A stretch of 53,651 bases of DNA. Origin: a virus. Where the stretch lies: the IMG/VR virus record IMGVR_UViG_3300025417_000028, positions 1 through 53,651 of that record. One strand, given 5' to 3'. Shown one piece after another: positions 5,493 to 14,374 of the stretch. The notes under the pieces were generated by a model that saw only the letters and a program-made list of their open reading frames with translations, was not told where the DNA came from and did no database searches. Each line of letters begins with the position of its first letter. Position 1 is the first letter of the stretch. The position numbers and the translations under genes were made by a program.

Positions 5493-6335
5493 ATGAAAAT
5501 AGATAAAGATTTAAAGTTGCTTTTTGAGGCCTACCAAAAAGTTGAGGAAATGGCCATCAGTAACGTCCAAAGAACTTCTTCCTTATTAGGCAAAACACCA
5601 AACAAGTATGTTTATACAAAAGACGACAACGAAGAGGAAGAAGATTCTCTCAGTAGAGGCGAGAGAGAAATGTTTACCACAAAATTTGACAAATATGCAG
5701 ATTATTTAAAGAAAAACATTTTCACGAAAATTCCTTTCGAGTTTAATATCTTTCTCCAAGATTATGAAATTACTAACAAAGATCGGGACGAAGTAAAAAA
5801 GCTTGTTGATAAGGACAAAAATAGTATTACTGTTTTTATGTCTAATGAAGGAAGTAAGGCCCAACATATATTAACTCCGTGGATGTTGGCTCATAGAATT
5901 GCTCATTGTTTTAGTTCTTCTCTTTACCCTTTTCAAAATAAAATTACTGGAGAGGGTAAATATAATTTTTGTGATAAATTAATGAAAAACATTGAGAATA
6001 TAATTAAAAATTATTTAAGTAGTGTTGATAAGAATTGGGATACATTCAATGGTGTTGATATAACAAAGTTAACACATGGGGAATTTGTCAAACTAAATAG
6101 AGCTCCTATCTACCAAAAGGTTGGCACTTTCAAGTCCGCACGAGATTTAACAGTTAATGGGTTTGAAGAGTTTGTACACGAAATAATTGCTCAATATATG
6201 ATAACGGGGAAGATTACTTTCAACCCTCTTCCTACTAAAGAAGAAGCTTCAAAAGTAGAACTGCAACTAAAACAAGCAATCGAAAAGCTCTTTACAGCGG
6301 TTAAGGGTTGTTATTGTATTTATCATAACGAATAA
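5493..6335 (+). CDS. Conserved phage protein with HxxxH motif (zincin-like?), 280 aa
   Basis: The N-terminus MKIDKDLKLLFEAYQKVEEM resembles T4 capsid-targeting peptides. The middle contains TPWMLAHRIAHCF (about residues 128-140), in which two His are three residues apart, and a later Glu-rich helix GFEEFVHEIIAQYMITG followed by ITFNPLP. I recall the PWM-hydrophobic-HR-hydrophobic-xH pattern from uncharacterised proteins of T4-like phages. An HxxxH pair with a distant Glu could be a metal site, but the usual HExxH is absent. A late box 7 nt before the ATG suggests late expression with the virion genes. Packaged enzyme is a hypothesis only. Confidence 0.55.
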   Translation: MKIDKDLKLLFEAYQKVEEMAISNVQRTSSLLGKTPNKYVYTKDDNEEEEDSLSRGEREMFTTKFDKYADYLKKNIFTKIPFEFNIFLQDYEITNKDRDEVKKLVDKDKNSITVFMSNEGSKAQHILTPWMLAHRIAHCFSSSLYPFQNKITGEGKYNFCDKLMKNIENIIKNYLSSVDKNWDTFNGVDITKLTHGEFVKLNRAPIYQKVGTFKSARDLTVNGFEEFVHEIIAQYMITGKITFNPLPTKEEASKVELQLKQAIEKLFTAVKGCYCIYHNE

Positions 6336-6337
6336 TC

Positions 6338-6360
6338 GTTGAGCTATTAAACAGCTCAAC
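6338..6360 (+). other. Intergenic hairpin
   Basis: GTTGAGCT pairs perfectly with AGCTCAAC across a 7-nt loop. It is followed on the plus strand by seven A, not T, so it is not a canonical terminator for the plus-strand gene. Confidence 0.5.
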
Positions 6361-6396
6361 AAAAAAAGTTTGTGTGGTTTTCTAGTGCTGTTGCAA

Positions 6397-6402
6397 TAAA
6401 TA
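6397..6402 (+). promoter_or_regulatory. Late-type promoter box TAAATA
   Basis: AATAAATA with exactly 5 nt between the box and the ATG of the 168-residue virion-operon gene. Confidence 0.65.
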
Positions 6403-6407
6403 AGTGT

Positions 6408-6914
6408 ATGAGCAAAAAGTTTGATAGTCTGTATGAAAGTATTTCCTGGTCCTTGAGAGAGACACTTGACATTAGTGATGTTGATTACACTGGTTCAAAG
6501 TTATATGATAGCATCAGAGCACTTGTTCAAGAACTTAAAAATGCTAATCTTTTAGATCTCAATACAGACAAAGAAGTATCAGAATTTGCTAAAAAAGCAT
6601 TAGCTAATAAACAGTTTTATATTACTGGTGGACTAGACAACGTTAAAATTACAGTTACTGGTGGAGATAATTCTTCTGATCCTGAAAATGATTCTCCTGT
6701 AACTATTGGAATTGTACAAGGTGAAGGAGCTCCAGTTACATATAGTGATTCGATGTACACCGATCCAGTTGATGAAGCTATAAAGTATATTCAAACTCTA
6801 CAGGTTAAGGCTGCATCGCCTGAAGCGGCTGTACAGACAACACCGCCAGAAAATCCTGCTAGTGAACAACCGGGAGATCAAGGCGGAGCTAGCGCCCTGC
6901 CTGGTACACAATAA
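6408..6914 (+). CDS. Hypothetical virion-operon protein, 168 aa
   Basis: The N-terminus is helical (MSKKFDSLYESISWSLRETL). A short beta region follows (KITVTGGDNSS), then a low-complexity Pro/Ala/Gln/Gly tail (about residues 130-168). The ATG is set by a late box 5 nt upstream; a GTG 12 codons earlier would place the box inside the gene. The stop overlaps the next ATG (TAATG), so translation is coupled to the tube-fold protein. Function not recognised; likely structural or a chaperone by position. Confidence 0.6.
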   Translation: MSKKFDSLYESISWSLRETLDISDVDYTGSKLYDSIRALVQELKNANLLDLNTDKEVSEFAKKALANKQFYITGGLDNVKITVTGGDNSSDPENDSPVTIGIVQGEGAPVTYSDSMYTDPVDEAIKYIQTLQVKAASPEAAVQTTPPENPASEQPGDQGGASALPGTQ

Positions 6915-7606
6915 TGGCATCTGACATTTACGAAGAGAGAATACCTCACTTCTTATATAACATCCTATCGACTCCTGTTGGGTCGGTTTGGAGAGGAGCT
7001 CAATGGGTAGTTGCTTTTGATAACTTGGCTGGTAGAGTTCTTCCATCTATTGAAAAAGCCTTAAAGTACGAAGGAAAAGAATGGCAGATTAAGTCTGCTG
7101 CTGATGCTGTTCTTGGAGATGACTATCAAAGTAATAAAGGATGTATATTTGCTCAAGCTGTTACTATTCCAGGAGAGTCTATTGTAGTTAATGCAGAAGG
7201 AAATATAATGTCTAATGCTTTTCAACGTTCGTATGTAGGACAGGGTAGAAATCAATTACCAGAAATGCAAATGTCGTTCCTTGATACAAACGTATCTTTT
7301 GCTGATAATTTTTTAAGACCATGGGTCATTGCAACTGGAACATTTGGCTTATGGGCTGGTGGTAAAGACTCATACAGAACCGATGCATACTGTTATAAGT
7401 TAGCACCATACGATTCTAGCCAAGACAATCCAGATGCTGTTCCAGGAGTAGTTATGACAATGACATTTTATGATGTTTGTTGCATATCAGTATCAAATGA
7501 AGAATTAAATTACGCACCAATGACAACAACACCAATGAGACAAGCTAGTTTTATCTATAACTATTATAGTGTAGACACCAAGTCTAGCAATCCTTTTGTA
7601 AGTTAG
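6914..7606 (+). CDS. Tail tube-fold protein (gp19/gp54-like)
   Basis: A 230-residue protein. The pattern GESIVVNAEGN, then MQMSFLDTNVSFADNFLRPW, then a beta strand and VVMTMTFYDVCCISVSNEEL fits the tail-tube fold of T4 gp19 and its baseplate relatives gp48 and gp54. In these proteins a conserved Phe-hydrophobic strand leads to RPW. These proteins form or start the inner tube. It is longer than T4 gp19 (163 aa), so it could be the tube initiator instead of the bulk tube. It is followed after 1 nt by a hub-assembly-like gene, which favours a baseplate role. Assigned from motif memory, not alignment. Confidence 0.6.
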   Translation: MASDIYEERIPHFLYNILSTPVGSVWRGAQWVVAFDNLAGRVLPSIEKALKYEGKEWQIKSAADAVLGDDYQSNKGCIFAQAVTIPGESIVVNAEGNIMSNAFQRSYVGQGRNQLPEMQMSFLDTNVSFADNFLRPWVIATGTFGLWAGGKDSYRTDAYCYKLAPYDSSQDNPDAVPGVVMTMTFYDVCCISVSNEELNYAPMTTTPMRQASFIYNYYSVDTKSSNPFVS

Positions 7607-7607
7607 C

Positions 7608-8492
7608 ATGCGCTTCAAGCTCAAAACAAACGATAAAGTCGTTTTATGTAAAGAGTTAAATGTAAGTCTTTATAAAGATTTACTAAAGTCTACATATGGT
7701 GATGAAGTAGATTTGCCAGGCTTTCTTGATACTATCTACGATATTCTTGTTAGTTTAACTGGAGAGCCAATTTCTTTCTTTCAAGAACTATCGGTAGTTG
7801 AACTTCTTTCTTGTATATTGCAACTAAGGATTAATACTTTTGGAGATAGAACAAAGATTAATCTTACAAAAGAAGAAGCTAAAACATCTTTAGAACTTCG
7901 TATTGATTGGATCATAGAGGATCTAAACGTAATTGATAAGAGCATTATTAGTAAAACTATCGAAAACGAAAACTTTGATATACATCTTGAACCTCCAACT
8001 ACTCAACGTCTTATAGAAAAGACAGATGAAGATTATTTGTATTTTGTTGGTGGAGTAACTATAGGAGATAAACTAATATCAATTAAAACCAATACAGATG
8101 CTAAATTATTTGTTGATAAACTGCCAGCAAAGATTGCTCTTGATATAGTAAAGCATTTTGAATGTGTTGTAAAAGAATTACAAAACTTTAGCTTTCTTGA
8201 CAGATACGGAATAGTTGAACAGAATTTTACTTTCGTACCTTCAGCTGAATCAGTTCTTTGGTTTACAAAGTTAGTATTCAACGAACCATTAGATGTATTT
8301 TATGATAACTTGTTCTATTTAGCATATTTAGGACATTTGCAAAACTCATACATTGAAAGTTGTACGCCTGGTGAGTATATGTACTTTGTAAGAAAGCTAG
8401 AAGCAATTCAAGCTCAACAGAGACAAAGTGATGAAACACCTAACAACTCACAAGTAATTGGTGGAAGAGAAGAAGCAATTAATGATTTTTAG
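7608..8492 (+). CDS. Putative baseplate hub assembly protein, 294 aa
   Basis: Mostly helical with the ordered elements LKTNDKVVLCKELNVSLYKDL, ELSVVELLSCILQLRINTFGD, LELRIDWIIEDL, and a central beta part (FVGGVTIGDKLISI). This order (a strand and helix at the start, then a helix ending in an LR..SxG-type motif) resembles the T4 gp26/gp51 hub assembly family. It sits directly before a second gene of the same general type and between the tube-fold protein and the tape measure, where T4-like phages keep hub factors. Function is inferred from context; the sequence is divergent. Confidence 0.5.
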   Translation: MRFKLKTNDKVVLCKELNVSLYKDLLKSTYGDEVDLPGFLDTIYDILVSLTGEPISFFQELSVVELLSCILQLRINTFGDRTKINLTKEEAKTSLELRIDWIIEDLNVIDKSIISKTIENENFDIHLEPPTTQRLIEKTDEDYLYFVGGVTIGDKLISIKTNTDAKLFVDKLPAKIALDIVKHFECVVKELQNFSFLDRYGIVEQNFTFVPSAESVLWFTKLVFNEPLDVFYDNLFYLAYLGHLQNSYIESCTPGEYMYFVRKLEAIQAQQRQSDETPNNSQVIGGREEAINDF

Positions 8493-8515
8493 TTGAGAAA
8501 TATAAAATTTGAGAG

Positions 8516-8521
8516 TAAATA
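8516..8521 (+). promoter_or_regulatory. Late-type promoter box TAAATA
   Basis: GTAAATA with exactly 5 nt to the ATG of the gp26-like gene. Confidence 0.6.
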
Positions 8522-8526
8522 GAGTT

Positions 8527-9309
8527 ATGAGCGAATCTCCAAACAAAGAATTTTACGATTTATTAAACTCCGTTTCTGTTACAGAAACTTCTGACATTAC
8601 TCTTTCTGATGGAAAGGCATACAAGTTTCGTCAGCTTACAACTAATAATCTTAAAGATCTGATCAAATCGGTTGTTGATTCTCCTCTCACTCAATCAATT
8701 TTTAATAGTACTGTTGCTCGTATTATGAAAGAGTCTTATGCTGGAGAGTCTTTTGGATATGAGTTCAGTGTTATTGATCGTTTACTGTTTGTTCTTGGAA
8801 CACGAGTAGCTTCTATCTCTCCTACTATTGTTCTTACTAAAGAAGATAAGACTACAGTAACTGTTAACATTCAAGATGTTATTACTAAACTTGTTAGTAC
8901 ATTAGGAACTAACTCACAAGCTTTTGCTAACGGAAGTCTTTCATACAATACTATCTCTATCACTTATGGAGTTCCTACTATTGCTGTAGAGTCTCAACTT
9001 AATGATGAAATCTATAAGAATGCTGAACTGGATGTACAGACACCAGAACAGCTTCGAAAGCTTCTTGGAGAGACCTTTATTAACGAGATTGCAAAGTCTG
9101 TTAATAATGTCGTTGTTGGAGACAGATCTCTAGATCTCTCTACAGTAACATTTAAGTCTCGTCTAAAGACTATTGAAACTCTTCCAGCTTATCTTATTAG
9201 TAGTGTTATTCAATACATTGAACAGTATAAGAAGTTAATTGAAGATAACCTTGTTATTGAAGAAGGTTTATCTCTTCCTATTGACGGCTCTTTGTTCTCT
9301 CTACGTTAA
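8527..9309 (+). CDS. Baseplate hub assembly protein, T4 gp26-like
   Basis: A 260-residue protein. The run AYKFRQLTTNNLKDLIKSVVDSP, then the helix EFSVIDRLLFVLGTRVASIS, matches the scheme of the T4 gp26 baseplate family (a short strand, a Leu-Thr helix, then an Ile-Asp-x-Leu-Leu helix ending with an LR-type turn). T4 gp26 is about 208 residues, so this version is somewhat longer, with a C-terminal helical extension. Such proteins help assemble the central hub. The ATG used lies 5 nt after a late box; the longer TTG frame is rejected. Its neighbour upstream appears to be a partner of the same type. Confidence 0.6.
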   Translation: MSESPNKEFYDLLNSVSVTETSDITLSDGKAYKFRQLTTNNLKDLIKSVVDSPLTQSIFNSTVARIMKESYAGESFGYEFSVIDRLLFVLGTRVASISPTIVLTKEDKTTVTVNIQDVITKLVSTLGTNSQAFANGSLSYNTISITYGVPTIAVESQLNDEIYKNAELDVQTPEQLRKLLGETFINEIAKSVNNVVVGDRSLDLSTVTFKSRLKTIETLPAYLISSVIQYIEQYKKLIEDNLVIEEGLSLPIDGSLFSLR

Positions 9310-9317
9310 TTTCATAT

Positions 9318-9323
9318 TAAGTA
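9318..9323 (+). promoter_or_regulatory. Late-type promoter box TAAGTA
   Basis: TAAGTA 6 nt before the GTG start of the tape measure gene; it supports GTG as the true start. Confidence 0.6.
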
Positions 9324-9329
9324 ATTGGC

Positions 9330-12300
9330 GTGGAGGCCAATTCCGAAATTATCGATTCAGTAGTAGAAAGAATAGTTGATCAGTTCAATATAAAAGCTGA
9401 CGATTTCGTACAGCGTCTTGCTGTATTGTTATCTAAAAACCTTAGTGATAAACTCCTCGCTAAGGTGTCTGCTGCTCCTATTCCACAAAAGACGGAAGAA
9501 AAAGCTGATACTACTAAAGTAGCTTCTGAACAGCCACGTCAGCAACCAACTGAGTCGTTAAAGAGTTATCTTACAAACATTCCTAAAATTGCTGAAGGTG
9601 TAAATAGACTTGTAGAAATAGCTGAAGCTTCAAAAGATAAAAAGCCTAGCTTTAATTTTGCTGAAGCATTTACTTTCGAGAACTTCTTTAAGACTGTTTC
9701 TCCTAGTTTTGCTAACCAATTTAAAGGTTTAACAGCAACACCTGGTTTGCTTAAAACGTTTTTTGGAGATCTTCCTAACAAGATTGAAAAGAAATTAGAA
9801 GCTATTCAAGCTTTGTTTAAATCTAAGAAGGAAGGTTCTAACATTGCTGATAGAATTAAAGAAGCTTTCAAGAAGTTGATGCCAGTTGGTACTACGACAC
9901 AAAAGCCTATTTCGTTTGAATCTATCAAAGAGGAAGCTTCAAAGAAAATTGAAGGAGCGTTTAAATTTGTTACTGATGCAGGTAAAAATGTTAAGAAGCA
10001 ACTTGCTAAAGAAATAGGCGAAGCTTTGATTCCTTTTAGACTACTAAAAGAAGAAATATTAAAGCGAATTCCTAAGTTGGAAAATCCTTTTAAGAACTTC
10101 AAGCTGCCGACTATTACTAATCCTTTTGCAAATATTAAAAAGGAAGACATTTTAAATAGATTTAAATTTGAAAATCCATTTAAAGGTTTAGACAAACTTG
10201 TATACAATAAAGTTCTTTCAGTATTTACAAGTGTACAGACTTTCAACGCAACACTTCAAGCAGACATAAAGAAAAAGTTTGATACTGTATTTTCAGCTGT
10301 TGGAATAATTGCAGGAGATATTAAAAAGAGTTTTGATAAAGGTGTTGTTTCAGCGTTTGAAATGTTCAACAATGCTCAAAGAGGACTTGCTGCTGGAATA
10401 GGTAAAGTGCTTAGTCCTTTTACTACATTATACAGAACACTCGAGAAACAAAAGCTTCCTACATTTGAAAATCCTTTTAAGAATTTCAATCCAGCAAAGA
10501 CATTTGACGACATTAAAAAGCAAATTGTAAGCAAGTTTGCATCTTCTGTTCAGTCTTTAACATCTATTGGAAGGTCTATTAAACAAGGATTTAAAGATAC
10601 AATAGCAAACGCTTTTAGTCCAGTTGGCGCATGGATTCAATCTCTTAGAAATCAAAAGCCTCTTGAAGGATTGAAGGGAATGTTTGAAGAGAAGTTAAAT
10701 TCTATAAAAAACTATTTTAATAAGCTCAAGCAACCAAAAGAAGATAAAAAGCAAGAGGTTAAAGCTGAAGTAAAAGAAAGTCCTCTTAAAGGCTTAAGAG
10801 AATTGTTTAACTCTAAGTTATCAATGATGACAGGCATCTTTCAAAGATTTCAACGCAAGTCTGAAGAAAAGAAAGATACTGCAAAGCCTGAAGCAAAAGA
10901 GAGTCCTCTTAAAGGTCTCAAAGAAATGTTTGATTCTAAGTTGTCAATGATGACTGGAATCTTTAATAGATTTAAACGTAAAGCTGAAGATACCGATACC
11001 AAGAAAGACAAAGAACCAAAAGAGAAAAAGAGTTTTGGTGAAATGCTTAAAGGTCCGTTTGAATTCTTAGCCAAGAAGCTTGAAGAAGCAAACAAGCGTA
11101 ATGCAGAAAGCGAGCCTGAAAGAGAGAAGAAAGAAGAAAGAGACAAAGAAGCTCAAATCGCAGCTAAACCTACTTCTTTCATTGAAACTAAAAACGATAA
11201 AAGTCAGCTTGTAAAGTTTGATGGGTTTACTCAACACGGTTTTGAAGAAATTCAAAAACATCTTCCTGAAATTCTTAAGAAGAGTTTAGCTGATGCTTTA
11301 AAAGGTAGTGGAGATAAATCTGATGAAGGTATGGTTGGACCTGGTTTAACATCATTGTTTAAATTTCTCAAAGGTCCTGCTTTAAGATCAGCTTTGAAAA
11401 CGGGTTTAAGATTTCTTCAAAGTTTTGCTGGTATAGCTGCTCTCTTATATGGTCTTGAAACAGACGGACCTTTCAAAGGTGCCGCAAAAATTATATCTAA
11501 AGTTCTTCTTACTGGTGAAAGCTGGTTTGGAAAAGTTGTAGAAAAGTATGGTGTAAAAATTGTAGACGGTCTTATTGGTATACCAAGAAAGCTTATTAAG
11601 AGTTTTGGTAAAATTATTGGCGGCATCTTTGGAAAACAAGCTGGAAAAGAAACTCTTAAAGTAGGAGCTAAATTGCTGAGAGGCACTTTTGGAAGAGTCG
11701 TTGGAGGTTTATTAAAATCTCTAGAAGGTGTTCCGTTTGTGGGATCTCTGATTAGTATAGGTTTTGCTGTTTCTCGCTTTATGCAGGGAGATATTGTTGG
11801 TGGAGGACTTGAAATAATATCTGCAATCGTTAGTGCACTTCCAATTCCAGGAGCTTCTTTCATATCATATGCAATCGACGGTTTAAATGCTTTCCTTGAC
11901 TATAAGGCAGGCGGTACTCCTTCTGGTGGTGGCAAGAGTAAAGGTGGAATGATATTAGGTTGGGTTAAAGATTTAGGCAAATGGTTATCAAAGAAATTTA
12001 CGGATAATGTCAGAAAGATGCCTATTATCGGTCCTCTCTTTAAGGCATTTGACGAATTTAAAGCAGGTCGTTGGATGAAAGGTCTCAAGCAATTAATGTA
12101 TGTAAATCCTTTGTTTGATATTATTGGAGAAATACTAGGAGATACGGAATCAACTGGCCTCGTAAAACAAGGTAAACAAAACGCATTCAAGCTTGGAGAT
12201 ATGTTCAAACACCTCACTGATTCTATATTCTCTAAAGTAAAAGAATGGTGGAAGAGTTTAAATTCTGGCATCAAATATGTCTTTAGTAAAATTCTACCTA

Positions 12301-12932
12301 AAGATTTAACTACTACTCTTGATAGCGAAAATACTAAACAAGACGATGCAAATTCTACAGTAACACCTAAAGCCGAAGCGAAAGCTGCTGCTCCTACTGG
12401 AGCTCTCACAACAGCTAAGCTAAATGATGCTGCAAAGCCAGAAACTGCACCTGAAGATGCAGCTAAAGACGAAAATGCTACACCTTCAACTGTTGAAGGA
12501 GACAATGCTCAAAGTCCGTCTGTAGAACAAACTGCTCAGCCTGAAGTTGAATCAGACGAGAGTACACCAGTAGCAAGTGTAGCACCAGCAGAATCTGAAG
12601 CACCTGCTGTGACTCCACAAGCAGTTGGAACGTCCGATGAGTCTATCAAATATCTTGATAAGATTGCACAAAACTCTGATACTCAAACAACAAATATAAA
12701 CAACCTTGTAACAGGGTTTAATAGACTAGCAAAAGCTTTAGAAGTACTTGGTGTATCCGCAGCTGGCAACAAAGGGGATACAACCGTTATAAACAACCAA
12801 AGTAATGGAGGTTTGTCTATAACTTCATCAGATGCAGCAAATATGGGAGATTCGAGTATAAGAGACTTTAGATCTTTTATGGCAAACTCTTATTTAGCAC
12901 CTGCTACAATGAATACCGGTCTTTTACGATAA
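9330..12932 (+). CDS. Tail tape measure protein, 1200 aa
   Basis: A long, Lys-rich, helical protein starting with GTG. Recurrent ENPFKNF motifs appear around residues 250-390. Three related units of about 40 residues follow (residues about 440-560), each with a PL(K/E)GL(K/R) start and an SKLSMMTGIF-like core. A hydrophobic, Gly-rich region about 690-870 (FVGSLISIGFAVSRF, ISAIVSALPIPGASF) could insert in a membrane. An Ala/Pro/Glu-rich linker covers about 1010-1100. The position between hub assembly genes and the gp48 cap, the length and the repeats fit a tape measure, which sets tail length inside the tube and can act in DNA ejection. T4 gp29 is half this size. No lytic domain was recognised. 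Confidence 0.75.
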   Translation: MEANSEIIDSVVERIVDQFNIKADDFVQRLAVLLSKNLSDKLLAKVSAAPIPQKTEEKADTTKVASEQPRQQPTESLKSYLTNIPKIAEGVNRLVEIAEASKDKKPSFNFAEAFTFENFFKTVSPSFANQFKGLTATPGLLKTFFGDLPNKIEKKLEAIQALFKSKKEGSNIADRIKEAFKKLMPVGTTTQKPISFESIKEEASKKIEGAFKFVTDAGKNVKKQLAKEIGEALIPFRLLKEEILKRIPKLENPFKNFKLPTITNPFANIKKEDILNRFKFENPFKGLDKLVYNKVLSVFTSVQTFNATLQADIKKKFDTVFSAVGIIAGDIKKSFDKGVVSAFEMFNNAQRGLAAGIGKVLSPFTTLYRTLEKQKLPTFENPFKNFNPAKTFDDIKKQIVSKFASSVQSLTSIGRSIKQGFKDTIANAFSPVGAWIQSLRNQKPLEGLKGMFEEKLNSIKNYFNKLKQPKEDKKQEVKAEVKESPLKGLRELFNSKLSMMTGIFQRFQRKSEEKKDTAKPEAKESPLKGLKEMFDSKLSMMTGIFNRFKRKAEDTDTKKDKEPKEKKSFGEMLKGPFEFLAKKLEEANKRNAESEPEREKKEERDKEAQIAAKPTSFIETKNDKSQLVKFDGFTQHGFEEIQKHLPEILKKSLADALKGSGDKSDEGMVGPGLTSLFKFLKGPALRSALKTGLRFLQSFAGIAALLYGLETDGPFKGAAKIISKVLLTGESWFGKVVEKYGVKIVDGLIGIPRKLIKSFGKIIGGIFGKQAGKETLKVGAKLLRGTFGRVVGGLLKSLEGVPFVGSLISIGFAVSRFMQGDIVGGGLEIISAIVSALPIPGASFISYAIDGLNAFLDYKAGGTPSGGGKSKGGMILGWVKDLGKWLSKKFTDNVRKMPIIGPLFKAFDEFKAGRWMKGLKQLMYVNPLFDIIGEILGDTESTGLVKQGKQNAFKLGDMFKHLTDSIFSKVKEWWKSLNSGIKYVFSKILPKDLTTTLDSENTKQDDANSTVTPKAEAKAAAPTGALTTAKLNDAAKPETAPEDAAKDENATPSTVEGDNAQSPSVEQTAQPEVESDESTPVASVAPAESEAPAVTPQAVGTSDESIKYLDKIAQNSDTQTTNINNLVTGFNRLAKALEVLGVSAAGNKGDTTVINNQSNGGLSITSSDAANMGDSSIRDFRSFMANSYLAPATMNTGLLR
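10650..11010 (+). repeat. In-frame repeats in the tape measure gene
   Basis: Three degenerate in-frame copies of a unit of about 115-125 bp. The last two share AGTCCTCTTAAAGG, the codons for LKGL, and an almost identical SK LS MMTGIF core. Unit-by-unit change would alter tail length. Confidence 0.6.
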
Positions 12933-12956
12933 ACCTTTTAAATAATATATAACACT

Positions 12957-14009
12957 ATGGCTGAACCTCAAGGACAATCCCATTATTTTACACAAGAAAA
13001 AGCTCAGGCTTCAAAATCTTCACCTAATAGTTCTGCTCGAATTGGAAGTGTTGGAGGTCATAAAGCTACGCCAATGGGTGGTATTGCTGAAAATCAAGGA
13101 AGTCTTCCTAACGTTTTTGATAGTGCTCAAAGTCCACAAGGTGTTGATGTTGTTGAAAAGTTTCCGTGGACTCTTTCAAAAGTTGATAATAGAGATGACG
13201 TTCCTTATATTATTTTAAAAGAACAAAGAACTGACGAAAGTACCTTACGTAGAAATATAAGTTTTTATGCTCAGGGGTATAAAGACTTGGTAAAAAACTT
13301 AGGTAGTGCCCCTACTAAAAGTATGCTTCAAGTGTATGATGACATCTGGCCAGATAATCCAACAGGCTGGACTTATAGACTTCCATACTTTTCTAAATCT
13401 CAATTTGAATTGAGTACGCCTCAATGGCAAAAAGTTGACGGAATTGGTGAAGGTTTAAAATCTGTTATGGGTGGTCTATCTCGTGCAGGAAAAGGAATAG
13501 GAGGAAGGGTAGGAAATGTTGTTTCAACTATTGCTAGCGGTGCTGTTGCAGCTGGTACTTTAGCAGCAGATGCTGGAGGAATGGCATTAAAGCTTTCATC
13601 TCCAGTAGTTGGAGCTGTAGATAGACCTAGTCAATTTAAAGAACACAGTGACAGATCAATTACAATTGAGTTTCCTCTTTATAATACTATAAAACCTCAA
13701 GACTGGACAAAGAATAGAGACTTCTGGTATATCTTTGCAAGTCAAAATCTTTTCCTCAAAAGAGACTTTGTTACTGGAATGCCTCCTGTATATTATAGAA
13801 TTTATATTCCTGGTCAATATTATTGTCATGCTGCTTGTGTAACTAAGTTTGAAGTAACAAATTTAGGTAACATACGTGCTTATGAAAATTATCTCGTGCC
13901 AGATGCTTATCAAATTAGCATTACACTACAAGAAATGGTAATGCCTAGTTTAAACCAATTTCAAGCAGTACTTACTGGACAGGCAGCTGGTAGAGTTACC
14001 GTAAAATAA
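12957..14009 (+). CDS. Baseplate tail tube cap, T4 gp48-like
   Basis: A 350-residue protein. It contains VPYIILKEQRTDESTLRRNI, a central Gly/Ala/Ser-rich insertion (about residues 155-215) and the characteristic C-terminal block SITIEFPLYNTIKPQDW ... WYIFASQNLFLKRD ... PPVYYRIYIPGQYY ... KFEVTNLGNIR. T4 gp48 (364 aa) has the same order: an ITIEF-type strand, a helix, then PP..YE..IPG.YY and a TNLGN turn. It caps the baseplate hub and starts the tube. The gene precedes gp53-like and hub-like genes. A TAAATA is present but 12 nt from the ATG. The Gly-rich insertion may be a flexible loop. Confidence 0.75.
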   Translation: MAEPQGQSHYFTQEKAQASKSSPNSSARIGSVGGHKATPMGGIAENQGSLPNVFDSAQSPQGVDVVEKFPWTLSKVDNRDDVPYIILKEQRTDESTLRRNISFYAQGYKDLVKNLGSAPTKSMLQVYDDIWPDNPTGWTYRLPYFSKSQFELSTPQWQKVDGIGEGLKSVMGGLSRAGKGIGGRVGNVVSTIASGAVAAGTLAADAGGMALKLSSPVVGAVDRPSQFKEHSDRSITIEFPLYNTIKPQDWTKNRDFWYIFASQNLFLKRDFVTGMPPVYYRIYIPGQYYCHAACVTKFEVTNLGNIRAYENYLVPDAYQISITLQEMVMPSLNQFQAVLTGQAAGRVTVK

Positions 14010-14025
14010 CAAACTATTTTCACTA

Positions 14026-14373
14026 ATGAAACAAAATCAAATATCAGCACTACCTAAGCTTACACTAGAAAATATGGAAACTATTTTCAATGTTTATACT
14101 GATGCTGATGGTATGTATTATTACAATCTACTTCAAACGATTTCATTTCCATCTAATCTTCCTTCAACCTTTTTTAAAAATTACACAGTCGAGTATCAGG
14201 ATACATGGCCATATATTTCATATAAAGCATACAGTACTCCAAATCTTTGGTGGATAATACTTCTTGCTAACAATATTCAAGATCCTACAGCTGATATAGT
14301 TCCAGGAACAAGTATCAACATTCCTACAATAGACATCGTAAGAGAAGTTTTAACGCAAATAAACAAGCAATAA
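14026..14373 (+). CDS. Baseplate wedge protein, T4 gp53-like
   Basis: A 115-residue protein. The core VEYQDTWPYISYKAYSTPNLWWIILLANNIQDP is the typical gp53/LysM-like signature: a Tyr-rich strand followed by a Trp-Trp helix and a Pro turn. It ends in an IPGT-like segment (VPGTSINIP), as in tail protein X-type LysM domains. gp53 joins wedges to the hub in T4. It lies between the gp48-like gene and the hub-like gene with gaps of 16 and 1 nt. Confidence 0.8.
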   Translation: MKQNQISALPKLTLENMETIFNVYTDADGMYYYNLLQTISFPSNLPSTFFKNYTVEYQDTWPYISYKAYSTPNLWWIILLANNIQDPTADIVPGTSINIPTIDIVREVLTQINKQ

Positions 14374-14374
14374 T

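Noticed and set aside
6338-6360. Hairpin as a terminator of the 280-residue gene
   Set aside because: The stem is followed by A and not T on the coding strand.
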